The notes below the pieces were generated by a model that was not told the DNA's origin, did no database searches, and saw only the letters and a program-made list of their open reading frames with translations. Made by a program: the position numbers and the translations under genes. Positions 11,675 to 23,691 of a DNA stretch of 64,000 nucleotides are shown piece by piece. Position 1 is the stretch's first letter. Every line of letters starts with the position of its first letter. This stretch comes from Tulasnella sp. 424. Its lineage: Eukaryota; Basidiomycota; Agaricomycetes; Cantharellales; Tulasnellaceae. The stretch lies in assembly GCA_019633425.1 (NCBI GenBank), contig WSUB01000115.1, positions 1 through 64,000 of the forward strand. The letters run 5' to 3'.

Positions 11675-12279
11675 GAACCATGTCACCCTAGCATTCTTGC
11701 GGATCATCCTCAGATGGGTTGGTTTCTATACCCATGTACGTATTTGGTCTTGTCAATTACGATACGATGTTGGCCTAGCTCTTTACGAATAAACTTTGTG
11801 CCACTCCTTTTGTCTCTACTCGTTCTACCTTTTGCTTCCCATTGGGTGGCTGTAGGGAACAGCTTCAATATGTGCACTTTCTGACCCCGTAGAGTATACG
11901 TGCTTGGTAATTTCAATTATGGGGCTCAGCTTACATGACGCACGATAGCCTAAAGCATGTGGTCCATCGTTGCATTCGATAACGGGCAGGGGCTTGTCAT
12001 GGACCATGCCAACGCGTCTCTTCTTATCAGATGCATCCCTCCCCGCTGGTCGACTCGGTCACTGAGCAACCATGTCCCCCCGCTTTGTGGGGTTATGCGC
12101 AACTCGGCGTTGATGAAGTTCATGTCGACTTCGTTCGCGCCCCTAGATGCACCCTGCTGCCCAAAAATGGACTGATAAAACAGTCGGGCCTTTCCCCGCC
12201 GGTTATACACAATTCCCGTGCCCGACATCGTCCCTAAAGACTTTAATGACCTAATTTTCTCTGCTGAATCGCTTGGGTG

Positions 12280-12740
12280 TACGTCGAGCGGGTCCCGGCT
12301 CTGTTACCCTAGCCTGATCACGAAATGTGTGCGGCTCTCCCTCGTTAGGATTGATTTGGTGTGCATCGCAATGAGCCTCCGAGTAAGCCTCCTATATAAA
12401 GTTTCCGAGCTTGCCTCGTCGCGCTAACAAAGTAGCAACCTGGATCACGAAATGGACGGAAAAATAGCTTCGAAGTCGTGGGAGCTTGTCAGTACCAACG
12501 TTGGTATCACTCCTCAACCCTGTCAAGAATGGAAATTTCATCACTCACAGCCTTCGGATTTAGGTTCTCTCACAGCGTTAACCTAAATACACCCCAAAGG
12601 AATCCGAAAGTTCTCTCATCCCTAATAGATGTAGATATATAGCCGTCCGGGTCTCGTTTCCGAGTGCTCCCTTTCTGGTCGTGGAGTATTCATTTCTTGT
12701 CCCTGTTTGCAATTCATTGCGATGCGCTGCCACCGGCAAG
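12280..12740 (+). repeat. Diverged direct repeat, copy A
   Basis: Matches 13140-13640 in the same orientation over most of its length. Shared landmarks in order are ctcgttaggatt / ctcattaggatt, ccctgtcaagaat, cacagcctc or cacagccttc with ggatttaggttctctcac, tctcatccctaat / tctcccatcccta, and tctggtcgtggagtattcattt / tctagtcgtggggtattcattt. No open frame is conserved. The spacing of about 860 bases suggests an old tandem duplication. Confidence 0.75.
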
Positions 12741-13139
12741 CAAAAAGAAAGAGGCTAACAAGGCTTCTGAACGACGGCTTTGCTATATACTCAGTTTACT
12801 TCAGTTGACCACATGGTCACGGTCGATTCAATTATATGCCCCAGCACACACATGCCAAAAGCATATGGTTCATCTTTGTGGGACAGAGACTTGTCTTCAA
12901 CTCCAATGCCTGAGTCATTCTTATCGAACCAAATGTCTCCTTTTCCGCACGCCGACTCCTTCACTCAGCACCTGCTTCCCTTCTCGCTGGGCATCGATGC
13001 AGTTCATCTCCGCTTGCGACGGATTCTTCGTTCGCGGCTTGGAGCCTGTTACCCCGAAACGGACCTGCCTCTTCTCACTTCCTTGTATCTAAGATTTTAT
13101 CTAAAAAATCTATTATTAATTCCTTCGGCTGAGCTACCT

Positions 13140-13640
13140 GGGGTCGCCAAGCGGTCCCCCGGCTCGATTAGCAAAGCTTCATCCTGAGATGTATGCGACC
13201 TTGCCTCATTAGGATTAATCTGATGTGCAACTCAATCAGCTCATGACATAAAAACTTGAACTCCGCTCCCGAGTTTGCCGGGTTCGCGAAGTCGCAACGG
13301 CCGCAGCCTCCTGAATCGTGAAACAAACCAGAAATGTGTTCGAAGCGGGCCGTGGGAGTTCGACGCCGTTCAGCCCGGAATTCCGAGTCGAACTCATTCC
13401 CGAGCCCTGTCAAGAATTGCATCCCATCGACCCCACAGCCTCTGGGTTTAGATTCTCTCACTGCAGGAACTTGACCTCATTACCCAAAGCAGCCCGAAAA
13501 ACTCTCCCATCCCTAGTATGTTGGCATCTCGTTACCAAGTGTTGCCTTTCTAGTCGTGGGGTATTCATTTCAGGTCCCCGTTTTGCGGTGCATTCCATTT
13601 GTTTTTGCGGTCGGCAACCAGAGACTAAAAGCACTGCACG
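13140..13640 (+). repeat. Diverged direct repeat, copy B
   Basis: Partner of 12280-12740, with the same landmark order. Several short indels separate the two copies, so the duplication is old. I see no terminal repeats or target duplication that would mark a mobile element. Confidence 0.75.
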
Positions 13641-14491
13641 AAGCAAGGGATAAGTGGCTGGGGTTTCCTCGGCACAGCCATTCATTTTTCATTCGGAAGG
13701 GATACCCTGATTTGAGGTCAGTTCTACTCGCAGTTAGACCTGACTGCCTTTGTACCCTTCGTAGAGAGGCTCCAGGCTCTACTCAAGGACTTGCCATCAG
13801 CATAGTTACCGAATGTAGCCAAGAAATCAGAGTTTCGGGGGTCCTGCCTCTTTTAGTAGGAAGGGTCGGAAGTATCCGAAACGAGCGATGGGATTCTTTC
13901 GAGGCGTTATCTTCACACGTGAACCTGAACTGCCAGCTCCAAACGCTTATCGCCAAAATCTGACTCAAAATAGTCACCAAAGGGATGGCCCACATACTAT
14001 AGCTGATTGCATCGGTTCAAGATCGAAACCCACATAGCCACTTCCTTGACCTCGACAGCTCCATTTGCTGGGTGGCGATTGGGCTTGCCGAGGTGCTTCT
14101 TCCCCGGGTGCCGGGAACGTGCATGGAAACTTCCATTCTATGGAAGCTTGTATCGGCACCTTATATCTTAGAGTTGGAGCAGTCGCTCCTGGGTCGTCAC
14201 CTTTCCCCGTCAACCACCATCCCCTCCCTCCCCTCTCCTCCCTTTCGGGAGTCTCGCGCTAACCTTTCTTTGCTCGCCGGAACATCGTAATAATCCCTAC
14301 GAGTTGACCATCCCTACAAGCCTCATTTCTGAAGCTCGTAACTCGTCGTTCCGGCGACGCTTCAGGGTTTCGCTTGCCTTGTAAGCTATTTTAACCAAGC
14401 TTTTTTCTTGGACCGCGATCTCACCCCCTGTCCCCTTGCGCATAGCTGGTCCAACTTCTCTTCAAATACTTATCACCATTCATTTTAAACT

Positions 14492-15298
14492 ATGGATCCC
14501 TGTTTACACTACATGAATCACGACTCACCCAGGTCTGACGACTCTCAAAGCCTCGACTTGGACTTCTTCATCGATCCGAACATTCATCAGTTCCATCCTC
14601 ACCAGTTTCCGACCTCGGATCTGACCTTTAACATAACTCCTCAAGTGCACGTAAACCATTTCCATCCATCTCCTATCTTGGTTCTTCCTACTGGTCCCTT
14701 AGCCCAACCTGCACCTCGGTCTCCGACGGCCCATTGTCCCTTGCTTGGAGTCGCACCACGTGACCCACTCTCGGTAGCCAATGTCCCTCCACGTCCGTCG
14801 AGACAAGTCAAGGTGCCACCTGAGAAGGGACGGAAGACGTATGTTTGCACTTGGCCTGGGTGCACTCATGTCGCTCTGAAGCGGAACGCCTTTGATAAGG
14901 TAATAGAAGCTTCGCACCACTTGGACTAAACTTGAACTGACTCTTGGTTCTTGTCACTCTAGCACATGAGAACCCATACAGGAGAACGACGTATGTCCTC
15001 TTGTCTTCTGCTAGCGATCTGGACTGAGATGACTGACGGTTTTGCTGGGCACCATTTGACAGCATACATTTGCGAGTTTTGCACCAAAGCTTTCACCGTC
15101 AAGTGTAACCTGAGCCGTCACCTAAGGACGTGCAAGTCCAGACCCTCGCCCGGTTACCATTCGCGACTCAACGACCGCCAACTTTCACCAGCCCCACAGC
15201 ACTCATTCGATTCTTCCCCGTCCCCTTCAAGCTGGCAATCGCCAACACCGCCCTCACTCTCACCGCTATTGAGGTCATTGGACACCATGCTGCAATGA
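14492..15298 (+). CDS. C2H2 zinc-finger protein, array-type, left paralogue
   Basis: Exons 14492-14899, 14963-14990 and 15063-15298 encode 223 residues. After a His/Pro/Ser-rich N-terminus comes the family signature VPPEKGRKTYVCTWPGC. A first C2H2 finger follows (C-x4-C and HMRTHTGER), then a second finger YICEFCTKAFTVKCNLSRH with a final HLRTC (C2HC type). The middle exon is 28 nt and codes HMRTHTGER, the same microexon as in the array genes at 21.4, 31.1 and 40.3 kb. Its N-terminal half differs from those copies and no GH5 gene follows it. It is probably a nuclear DNA-binding regulator; its targets are unknown. Confidence 0.85.
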
Positions 15299-16369
15299 AG
15301 TAGGATAACCACCAACCATCACATTATCTCGTCTACCGAACGTCGCCCTGGTCAAACCTCCCCCAAAGAATATAAGAATATCTGCCCCTTCCGATCGCAT
15401 CGGTTCACACTCTTCAGAATACTTTCGTTCACATCGCAGCATGGCATTTCAAGATAGCCTCGCTTTACGATCTCTCACGTCTGTTCTCGGGACACGATCG
15501 GTGGCAGGAGCCCTTTATCCCATCTTCCTCCTCCCATCCGAGAGGGATCTACTGCTTGTCTATCTTTTTCTTTCCTTTTTTTCCCTTTTGTAAAAAATCA
15601 TCCCCTCTTTCCTTTTGTACATTCTTCTTACTCTCCTTTTGCGGCCCCTCTAGCGACCCTGCGTGCAGTTCTTTTCTTTTTCTTTACTTTTGGTCCCTTT
15701 CGATGAGGTGGACCTATTGTTATTCCATTCAGATCGCTGAGTAGCTGCCTGTACATTCAGTAGTTTTTGGTGCCCCGAAATCGAAATTCTCGTCGAGTTG
15801 CCAAGAGCGCGGAGAGCTGCGGGTTGTCCCACTTTACACTTTGCAAGCCCTGAGTTCTTGGCACTTGACCCAGTGACCAACCAGGCGATTTGAAATGGTC
15901 ATGAATAGAAAAGCGCGGTAGACCTATAAGTAAGTGTGGGGCTGCCTTTTCCTTCGATCTTCACCCTCCTCTCTCGATCATATGTTATCCGGGGATGTGC
16001 AAGGAAGGCCGACATGAAAGCTTGTCACTGGGTCTAAGTTACACGTGTAGCACGTGCACGGGAATTTTCCGTGCCAGACCAGATCGGGCAGCACCGAACC
16101 AGGATCAAGCACGCATGACCCTTTCCGGGAGATCGCCGCCGCGTGGTCTTTGGCCACCCCACTCGGTGGCTAGCACAGAGCCCAATCATACTCCAACACA
16201 CTCACTTACAGTTTATCACCGACAGTCCAAGTCGAGCAATTACGGCAGACCAAGATGTAAGAAGCAAAGGGCACGTATGACATGTTTTGTGACCTCAGGC
16301 TCTTATCGTTTCGTAAGGATGGCTTCGAGAAAGCCATTAACGGGACCGGACGGGTCGGGACTCCAGGCA

Positions 16370-17460
16370 CAGCAACCTATAGGGATCCTCGATCAGTTTT
16401 GAGTGCAATAATTGTGGAGCTAAACTTATGGAGATGCTGCGGATCTTTCTTGCGAGCTTCGGTCCTCGCGTCGTCGCGCATCGTCCAAACATGGATATTT
16501 CCTACCAAATGACAAGGCAAGGTGAACAGCTTGTCAAGAGAAGTCGACAGATGTCTCCGCAAAACAGGCGATACCCGCCCACCTGGATATTATGGTCCTC
16601 GGCGTAGCAAGCAATCAGTCCGAAGATGAGCTGCACGCGCGTTCGCTGTCAAGCGGAAATCTATTTGGATCGGTAGAGCATGCAACGAAATGCGACCGCG
16701 TGAGATACTTTGTGTATATCCAACCTATCGTCCAACATCCCTTCGTTGCTCGGTTGATCCAGGGGCGTTTGACCTTCGAAGAACTTTGACGCGGGGTTCG
16801 CGAGTCGAGAACTCGAAGGCCAAGTCCTGAGTGGGAGTAGCGGCGTATTTTCTCTCCGAAGAGCCACTGTAGATAATTAATACCTCGCTTAAGACTTCTC
16901 GGTATCTTGAACACGAGTCGGGGCGGGTCGGACATCTTGACGAGTTCATTGATTGTGGCGGATGAGAGCCGCAGAATCGATGAGAACGTCGGTCTCAAGA
17001 TTCAAAGTCGAAGAGGATTTCGCTAAGAAGAGTAGGAGATGCTTTAGTAGACGAGCAACAGTAATGAGGCTGCACACGATCGTCGAGAGTAGGGCTTACT
17101 GGCACCTCCCAGTTCATCACGGGCTCGGACACAAGTCCCTCTCCGACAAGCTCCCCGTTAGCAAGCTGCATGATGACCGCATCGAGAAAGCTTTCGGGTA
17201 AAGATGATCGTAAAATCGTTCTACCCCGGTTTGGGACACGCTTCAATACTGTCGGTGACGGTCATTTTGACAGAGCGAACGGACGCGCGAAGGTCGCTGT
17301 GTGCGACGTCGGGGTTGACCCAATGACCTGCACCGCGAGAGCCTGTCCACCCCCTGGGTACAAATGCAATATACACAAGCGTCGGAGCCAGCGTCCCTGG
17401 TCGAGGCTTCTTGATACTCCTCCACGTCCAAATGAGTTCAGGTCCCCTGTAATCTAAAGT
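16370..17460 (-). pseudogene. Decayed gene A, unit 1 (unrecognised family)
   Basis: Minus-strand coding remnants shared by all units. Here they include a Cys-rich piece (CVYCICTQGVDRLSRC) near 17330-17400, LIACYAEDHNIQ near 16590-16640 and NIHVWTMRDDARTEARKK near 16440-16500. The equivalent pieces in units 2 and 3 are in different relative frames, so at least some copies are frameshifted. I do not recognise the family. Confidence 0.35.
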
Positions 17461-20400
17461 TCACGCTAAGTTCATTATTAGCGGCCAAAAGGGGTCGGGG
17501 GTGCCTTGTGGTCCGAGGGAAGTGTCGTCCCTTCATCGAGCTGTCTCCGTGAAGTTCGACGATCTACGCGATATGCAATATCAAATGGCCCTTGGACCTA
17601 GAAGCTTTCTCTTTTGGGGCTATCTTTCCTCGGCGCGTCATAGTGCTGCTTGTCCTCTTTCATGATGCAAGCAAACGCGACATACGTCGGAGCCAGCGTC
17701 ACTGGCCTCATTTTTTCTGGTCACCTAAGTCAAAATGGCGTCCTATTACTAACGAGCAAGTGAGTTCGTGCTCCTGGCAGCCTTTACCTTTTCTAGATGC
17801 CTTGCTAGCAGCATCTCGCAGCGCTGTTGCACTGGTTCGCAATTAGAATTATGATAGGTATGGGCTCAGTCGCATTAACACTTGTAGCTCGCGATGCGAG
17901 AGGCAGGGGGGTGTGCGGTCGCTCACTCTAGCGCTTGGTCTCGTGGGTTTGTGTACGCTGGTTGTGCCTGACGAAATCCTGACGTCATGACTGGGCGCGA
18001 GATCCACTTTCTATAGTACCAACATCCCGACTTCCACATCGCCCACCTCTCATGACTCTCTTTAACGCTGCCAAGAGCTCATATTGTACTTATTGGTGGG
18101 GGGGACGGGGCTGACAACGGACTTCGTCTCAGCCCTGGCTTATCCAACAATAAGGAAGCCGCGGGGTCGGGCTCATACGAAGCTGCTGATACTAATTAAA
18201 CGTCATGAAGACCTCAAAGCGAAATATTGGGCGCTTGAAACGGGCTTATTACTTTCCCTTCTCAGCCACGGCCGCTGTCGTATGATATTACGATTTCGTG
18301 ATCGTGGTATTCGGGAGGTTCGCCGTCGAGCCTTTTTAGGGAATGTCCCCGTTTAACGGAGGTCCGAGCATGCGGCATGGGAATTGGCGCAAATAACGCC
18401 GCACCTTTCACCTTTCACCTCTCGACCCTCGGAGCCCATCGATGTCAAAGCGTTGTCCAGCGTCTTAACCTTATTGGAACTATATTCATTTACGCCGTGC
18501 GTGGGGCAAAAATCAAACAAAAAGGTTCATCTAGATATCCTTCGAATCGAAAAACTTGCGTTTAATTGGCCGGGTGACCAAGGCGTGCCCCGCCGCGGAG
18601 CCGGGCCTCATTGTCGATCGCGTTCCCGTCTGGGAAATGCCGGACTCCCTAATATAGGGAAATGGAAATGAGCCTGAGGGCACGGGAGGCAGGGTTTTTT
18701 TTGTTTTAAGGGTTGGATTGTGGCGCCGCAACTTGTCTCAGCCTGCAGGTGCACCGCGACAGGAGAAAGCTGCAGGATTTTGGGCTGCATGCCCACTTGG
18801 CTCCTTTGTCAAAGAACCTTGTGTCGTGCGCCACGCACGTCGTGGCTCACCCATTGGACCAGGGTCACTGCTTTTCTCATCCTACCTGGGGTTTTCCGAG
18901 TGGCTTGATACTCTGGCACTCACTCTCCTAAGTTCTTTTGACTACGGGTCTGCGGACCACAAATCGATTCGGGGTGTGTGTGCATGTGCGGTGTGGAGCT
19001 CACCTCCTGAATTTGCATTGCATGGTGCTATCGGTCGACTCGGTGAGGTCGATGGACCGGGCACTAGACCACCACGACGAACGAGCTTCCGCTCCTTTGG
19101 AGATCATCGGAAGCAGTTGAAAGTAGTATAGGGTGATTTGTGAAATATTGGGCATTATCTCTGGATGGTGCACGATCATTACATATGCCCCGAGGAGAAG
19201 CACAAGAGCCCCCTTTGGCATGCTGGTAGTGCATGTACGCTGTTAACGTGACCCCGCTCCTGAATTACGGTTGAGTTCCGCAGATAAAAAGCAACCCCAA
19301 AACGCCCCTTACCAGTATAAGCCAAAAAACGAGGGTGAATATACCTTGTTCGGTCGGATATGCCGTTGGGTGCGTGGCGCACCGGACCTGTCTAGCTCAT
19401 TCACGGTGGGTTGGACCAGCCCGCGCCACTATCCGATTGCGTTCAAGGACAAATGTCTTGGTCTGCATAGCATGAACATCTTAGCAGTTGGGGCGGGTGC
19501 GTCAGATTCTTGCGAGAATGTCTTGCGAATATTCGTGAGCCGTCGAACGTGGCTCGCGCGCGCCGTCGGTTGGTCGTGCGGGCCCTGCGGGGAGGACACG
19601 TCGATCAGGCTGAAGACACGAAACCTGAGTCTGTTGCTTCCAAGCGTCTCCAATGTTCACGACCGCTTTTGGCTCCTTGCTTTCTTTTGCCTTGCCAACT
19701 GTCATTTGCTCGGGGGTTTCCGGTATCTTTTCGCCCGCCAAGCCTCCGAGTTAGCCTGCCAAGTATTTTTACTTACCGTAACGCCTAAAAACACGATCGA
19801 GGCAATTGCGGTCGTCGTTAGGCGAAAATCTCCCACAGACGGGTATCCGTAGGGTCGATACGTGGGTATATCTCGGTGTGCCTTATCGATAGTCGACTTT
19901 GGGTATGGTCACGTTAAAAGTGGCTTGGGAAGTACGCTTACTTTTGTGACAGCTCACCGGCTGGTCGTCGAAAGTAAGGCGGCTTCCTGGTTAGATCGGT
20001 CGGCTCCGGAGAGAGCCGTCTCCCGGCATCCCTGAAAATCCAAACAAAAGGGCAGCTGGTTGAAACGCAGGAAGAGAAACCTGGAGAGGTTTTTTACGGG
20101 GTTAAAGGATAACTAAAATTGGATTGGCTTGCAACTAAAAAGGGTTGGGAAGGGTCGTTAGTCGTGAGCTGGCAATATTAATACCAAATATATCCTTACA
20201 TAAGGCCGCTAACGCCGATTTTCCTCCTTTCTGACCGCGATTGGTGGCATCCGAGCTCATTGCTTGCAGTTGTCCGGTCGCGGATTTCCGCATCCGGGGG
20301 CCACAGGGAGCAAATAACCAATACTGAAAACAAGAAATCGGGGAGGGAAGGGAGACCGACGATTGCTTCTTGGGTGCATCGCGCGTGCGCGCTGTATCGG

Positions 20401-21448
20401 GTCCCAGCAAAATGGTCGGGTGCCTTACGCCATTTGTGCCTGGGATTGAACACAACGTGCTCTAACGCCAAGATGGATTGAAATAGATCACCATTCAGCT
20501 TGCTCTCGAAGTGAATGGGTGGGGGGGGGGGAGAAGGGGAGGGCCAGGACGCAAAACCCAAGCACGGTCATCGCCCCCTACCTCACCACCTAGACTGGGC
20601 AACCACTGGACAATTGGCCGATGGGGTTGCAAATCAAAATCATTTTCAACCAATGAGATCGACGTCAGCACGCGAAAAAGCGCGCAGGATACAAAAAACG
20701 CCCTTTGCAACTAAATTGACCGAAACACATGAGCAACGCTCCGAATAAGCTGGCAGTGCCATTTTTGGAGGTCTTGGCTGGTGGTTCCGGACAAGACAGA
20801 TTCTGTGAAAAGAGGGGAGCGCGGGCATCTTTTTTTCGAATCACCAGCTGTAAGCCACAATCTTAGCTGGCATCCAGTTCTATCGATGGGTAGCAGCATG
20901 TCGTCGAATGTAAGAGAGTTGTGTCGCGAGGGTATTGATGGTGAACCAGTGGACTGGGTTGCCTCAGGGGCATACTTGCCACAACAATGCGGGGTAGCAT
21001 CGAATATTCCATTATTTAAAAAGCGCCCACACCCTCGTACTTTTCACTATCCACCACATCCCCCCCCCCCTCTGTTCGCTGAAGCCCCCTTCCCCCTCCT
21101 CTGTCTCTCGCTACTCCCTGGCGCAGAGCGCTTACTAGCTACTATCACAAATATCGGACCTGCATCAACTTGTTCCCAACCTCTGATTTTCCCTTCCCCC
21201 TTGTTCAAGGTGGATCGGCAAATTATCCAGGATCGATACGAGCAGCTATAAGCATCTGCGACAGATCCACAAACGAATATCTCACGTTTCGTGCGTACAC
21301 ATCTCTTGTTCTCAGGGTTCGTTTGTGTGGCTGACATCGGGCTGTTATTTTCCCTGTCACTGCCGGCTCTTGCACACACTAGTATTTGCCTCAAACCCTT
21401 GTTGTTCAAAATCGTTTCACTCTCTTTTATAAAGCACCCATCATTATA
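17461..21448. other. Unit 1 non-coding stretch between gene A and zinc-finger gene
   Basis: No gene recognised in about 4 kb. Blocks conserved with units 2 and 3 include gtacgctgg...tgacgtcat near 17950, the segment at 18350-18760, and taaggccgctaa near 20200. A promoter-proximal block (tctcgctactccctggcgcagagcgcttactagctac) lies near 21105. A run of 13 G at about 20519 matches a G run in unit 3. Confidence 0.5.
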
Positions 21449-22677
21449 ATGTCGCCCAATTCTATGGACAGTTTCGCCCCACCCGACAGCACTAGGGTGC
21501 CCAGCAGCAGTCCTTCTTCCACTTCGTCTTCTTCGTTCGACTCGACCGTCCTCCACCCCACAGTTCCTTTCGCTCTTTTCCCTAACGACTATCAACCCCA
21601 TTATAACGCATCCTGGTCCTTCGACAGCAGCAGCAGCAGCAGCCACAATAACAACACGAGTGTTGCCTATTCCGGTGGGCTTTTTGGTTCGCCTAATGTG
21701 GCGACCCAACAAGCCGTCGGGGCGGCCGTGCATCAGTGCTCGTCCCCACCCATCGTTCAAATGCACCATCTGTCGCTGTCGTCGTCGCCTATCTATGCCC
21801 CAGGACCAGTTACCTACGTATCCACCTCGAGCCTTGTGGCTCCTCGACCTGTCCCGTCCAGCCCGCCCTTGATTGGTTGCGGCTGGCCTGCACCTTTCCA
21901 ACCTCCTCAGGCCCCCATCCCCACCAACGCTTTCCCCTCCGAGCCCCCTGCCCAGGTTGCACCTGCCTTCCCTCCTCGTCCACCAATGCAAGCGAAGATT
22001 CCACCAGAGAAAGGTCGCAAGTCCTTCCCATGCCTGCACCCCGGTTGCGGAATGAAGTTCCCCAAACGCAACGCGCTGGTCCAGGTACGTTCTAGCTTTT
22101 AGTCGCCGGGGGACGAGGCCCGGCCAAGTGTGTTCAACACCTCAACTGATCCTCGTGTTTGTTCTTTTTCTGTTATTTTTTGTTTACAGCACATGCGGTC
22201 CCACACTGGTGAACGACGTAAGTCTTTTGTACCCCACTTTTTTTAATTTATCGATGGGACCCAAATCACTGACGCCTTCTATCTATTGCAGCCGAAGTTT
22301 GCGATTGGTGCAGCAGAGCCTTCTCGCTGAAGTGCAACCTGCGCCGGCATTACAGGACTTGCAAGAAGAAGAAAGCTCTCGAGGCCACCGCGATGGCAGC
22401 CAAGAAGGAACCGTCTTCCTCTCCGCCTCCTTCCTTCGAGCAGAGTCCAAGCCCGGGTGCAAGCTCCCCTTCTACCACCGTCGTCCCCACGTCTCACGAC
22501 TCCCCCCCTGCGAACATGTTCGCTCCTCCACCCGATCTCTGGGCCCCCGGCTTCAGCTTCACTCCTTCGCATCAAGCATCATCCACGCTCGTCGCTGACA
22601 TGGATTGCCACACTCTCTTCCCAGCTCAATTCGTGACTGCTTGTCCCTACACCACTCTCATTCAGGCTCAGTTCTGA
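21449..22677 (+). CDS. C2H2 zinc-finger protein, array copy 1
   Basis: Exons 21449-22084, 22190-22217 and 22292-22677 encode 349 residues. A Ser/Pro/Asn-rich N-terminal half (poly-Ser near residue 55) leads to MQAKIPPEKGRKSFPCLHPGC. The first finger ends in HMRSHTGER, encoded by the 28-nt middle exon. The second is EVCDWCSRAFSLKCNLRRHYRTC, followed by a basic KKKKALEA stretch and a Ser/Pro-rich C-terminus ending LIQAQF. No lesion is visible. TTTTATAAA lies only about 20 bases before the ATG in all three copies. It is probably a nuclear regulator. It converges on the GH5 pseudogene 1 kb downstream. Confidence 0.88.
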
Positions 22678-22824
22678 TCTCCATCTCTTGTTTGTCCCTC
22701 CTATCCCCTCCCCCCCCCCCTTCGACATTCCTTACCCACAAGTCTTGGTCTGTCCCCCTTCCACTGTAGCCCCTTTTCCTTTGGTTTCATTCTTTCCTTC
22801 TCTCTGAGTGCATCTCGACTTTTT

Positions 22825-22885
22825 CAGCGGGACGGTAGGGAGGCTATTTAGATACACCGTGCTGGGTCTATCTCGATACTCTGTC
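22825..22885 (+). promoter_or_regulatory. Near-invariant 61-bp block after zinc-finger gene, unit 1
   Basis: Begins cagcgggacggtagggaggc and continues through tatttagatacaccgtgctg to atactctgtc. It is almost identical in all three units although surrounding bases have diverged. It is probably 3'-UTR, perhaps a structured or 3'-processing element; function is inferred only from conservation. Confidence 0.45.
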
Positions 22886-23691
22886 TAACGAAATCGCTCC
22901 ATCTGTAGAGATACCTCTCCTTTCATTTTCCTACTGTCTTTTTTTCCTCTCTTGGGCCGTTTGTTGCGTCTTCCTTTCTCTGGCTTTTTTGTACCACCAT
23001 CTCCCTTTCTCCCTTCTGGTTGGTTTCGGACACTTTTCTGGCTTTGTTTTTTCTTTTGGCGGAACCCCCCCCCCCCCCCCGATGTCCACCAACCTTTGTG
23101 GCCGCCTACTTGACAACTAACGTCCACTCCGCTTTTCTACCTAGGTCCCATTTGAAATCCCCCCCGGGCTACGACCTCTTACCTTCACGCATCCCTCACT
23201 CCTCGCACTCGATCCGCAAACTCGACTAACCTTGTACTTTCCTTTACACATCACGGACGCGTCGCCGTCCACCTCCTATTACTTATTCGCCACGCTTTTT
23301 CCGCCATTCGAACATCTCCATATAGCGCAACTCCAATCTTTTTATCACTCTATTAACCCTACCTGCTCTGTCCTTTTTCTGCAACTGTACCCATCATTTC
23401 CTCATATTTCACGATGTTCGCGTGGCGGAAGGGCGTTTCTAATTTCTCTACCTGTCCTTGTCCTGTATTCTCCCCTCCTTGGTTATGTCTGCTTTCCGGT
23501 CTCTGGGTCACCTTGTAAAAAAAAAATAGCCAAAATGTCATTGGTCGTTGGCCTTGGTGTTCTATGTATACACTCTTGTGTTGAATTTGCGGGTCCGTGG
23601 GGCGCCTTTGTGCAAGTGGTCCGTTCTCCTCGGCGAAGAGGCAGAGAGTTAGAAAGACGCACAAGAGGATTTTGCGTGCAGCCCAATCACA

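Larger units (their letters stand above)
11675..14491. other. Gene-poor stretch with a diverged direct repeat
   Basis: About 2.8 kb with no recognisable gene. It is dominated by two diverged copies of a segment of about 0.5 kb (listed separately). The right 300 bases are pyrimidine-rich and probably form the promoter and leader of the zinc-finger gene at 14492. Confidence 0.5.

Noticed and set aside
21047..22039. 330-codon minus-strand open frame opposite the first array zinc-finger gene
   Set aside because: It is antisense to the spliced C2H2 gene, Arg/Gly-rich from pyrimidine-rich coding DNA on the other strand, and not open in the other units.
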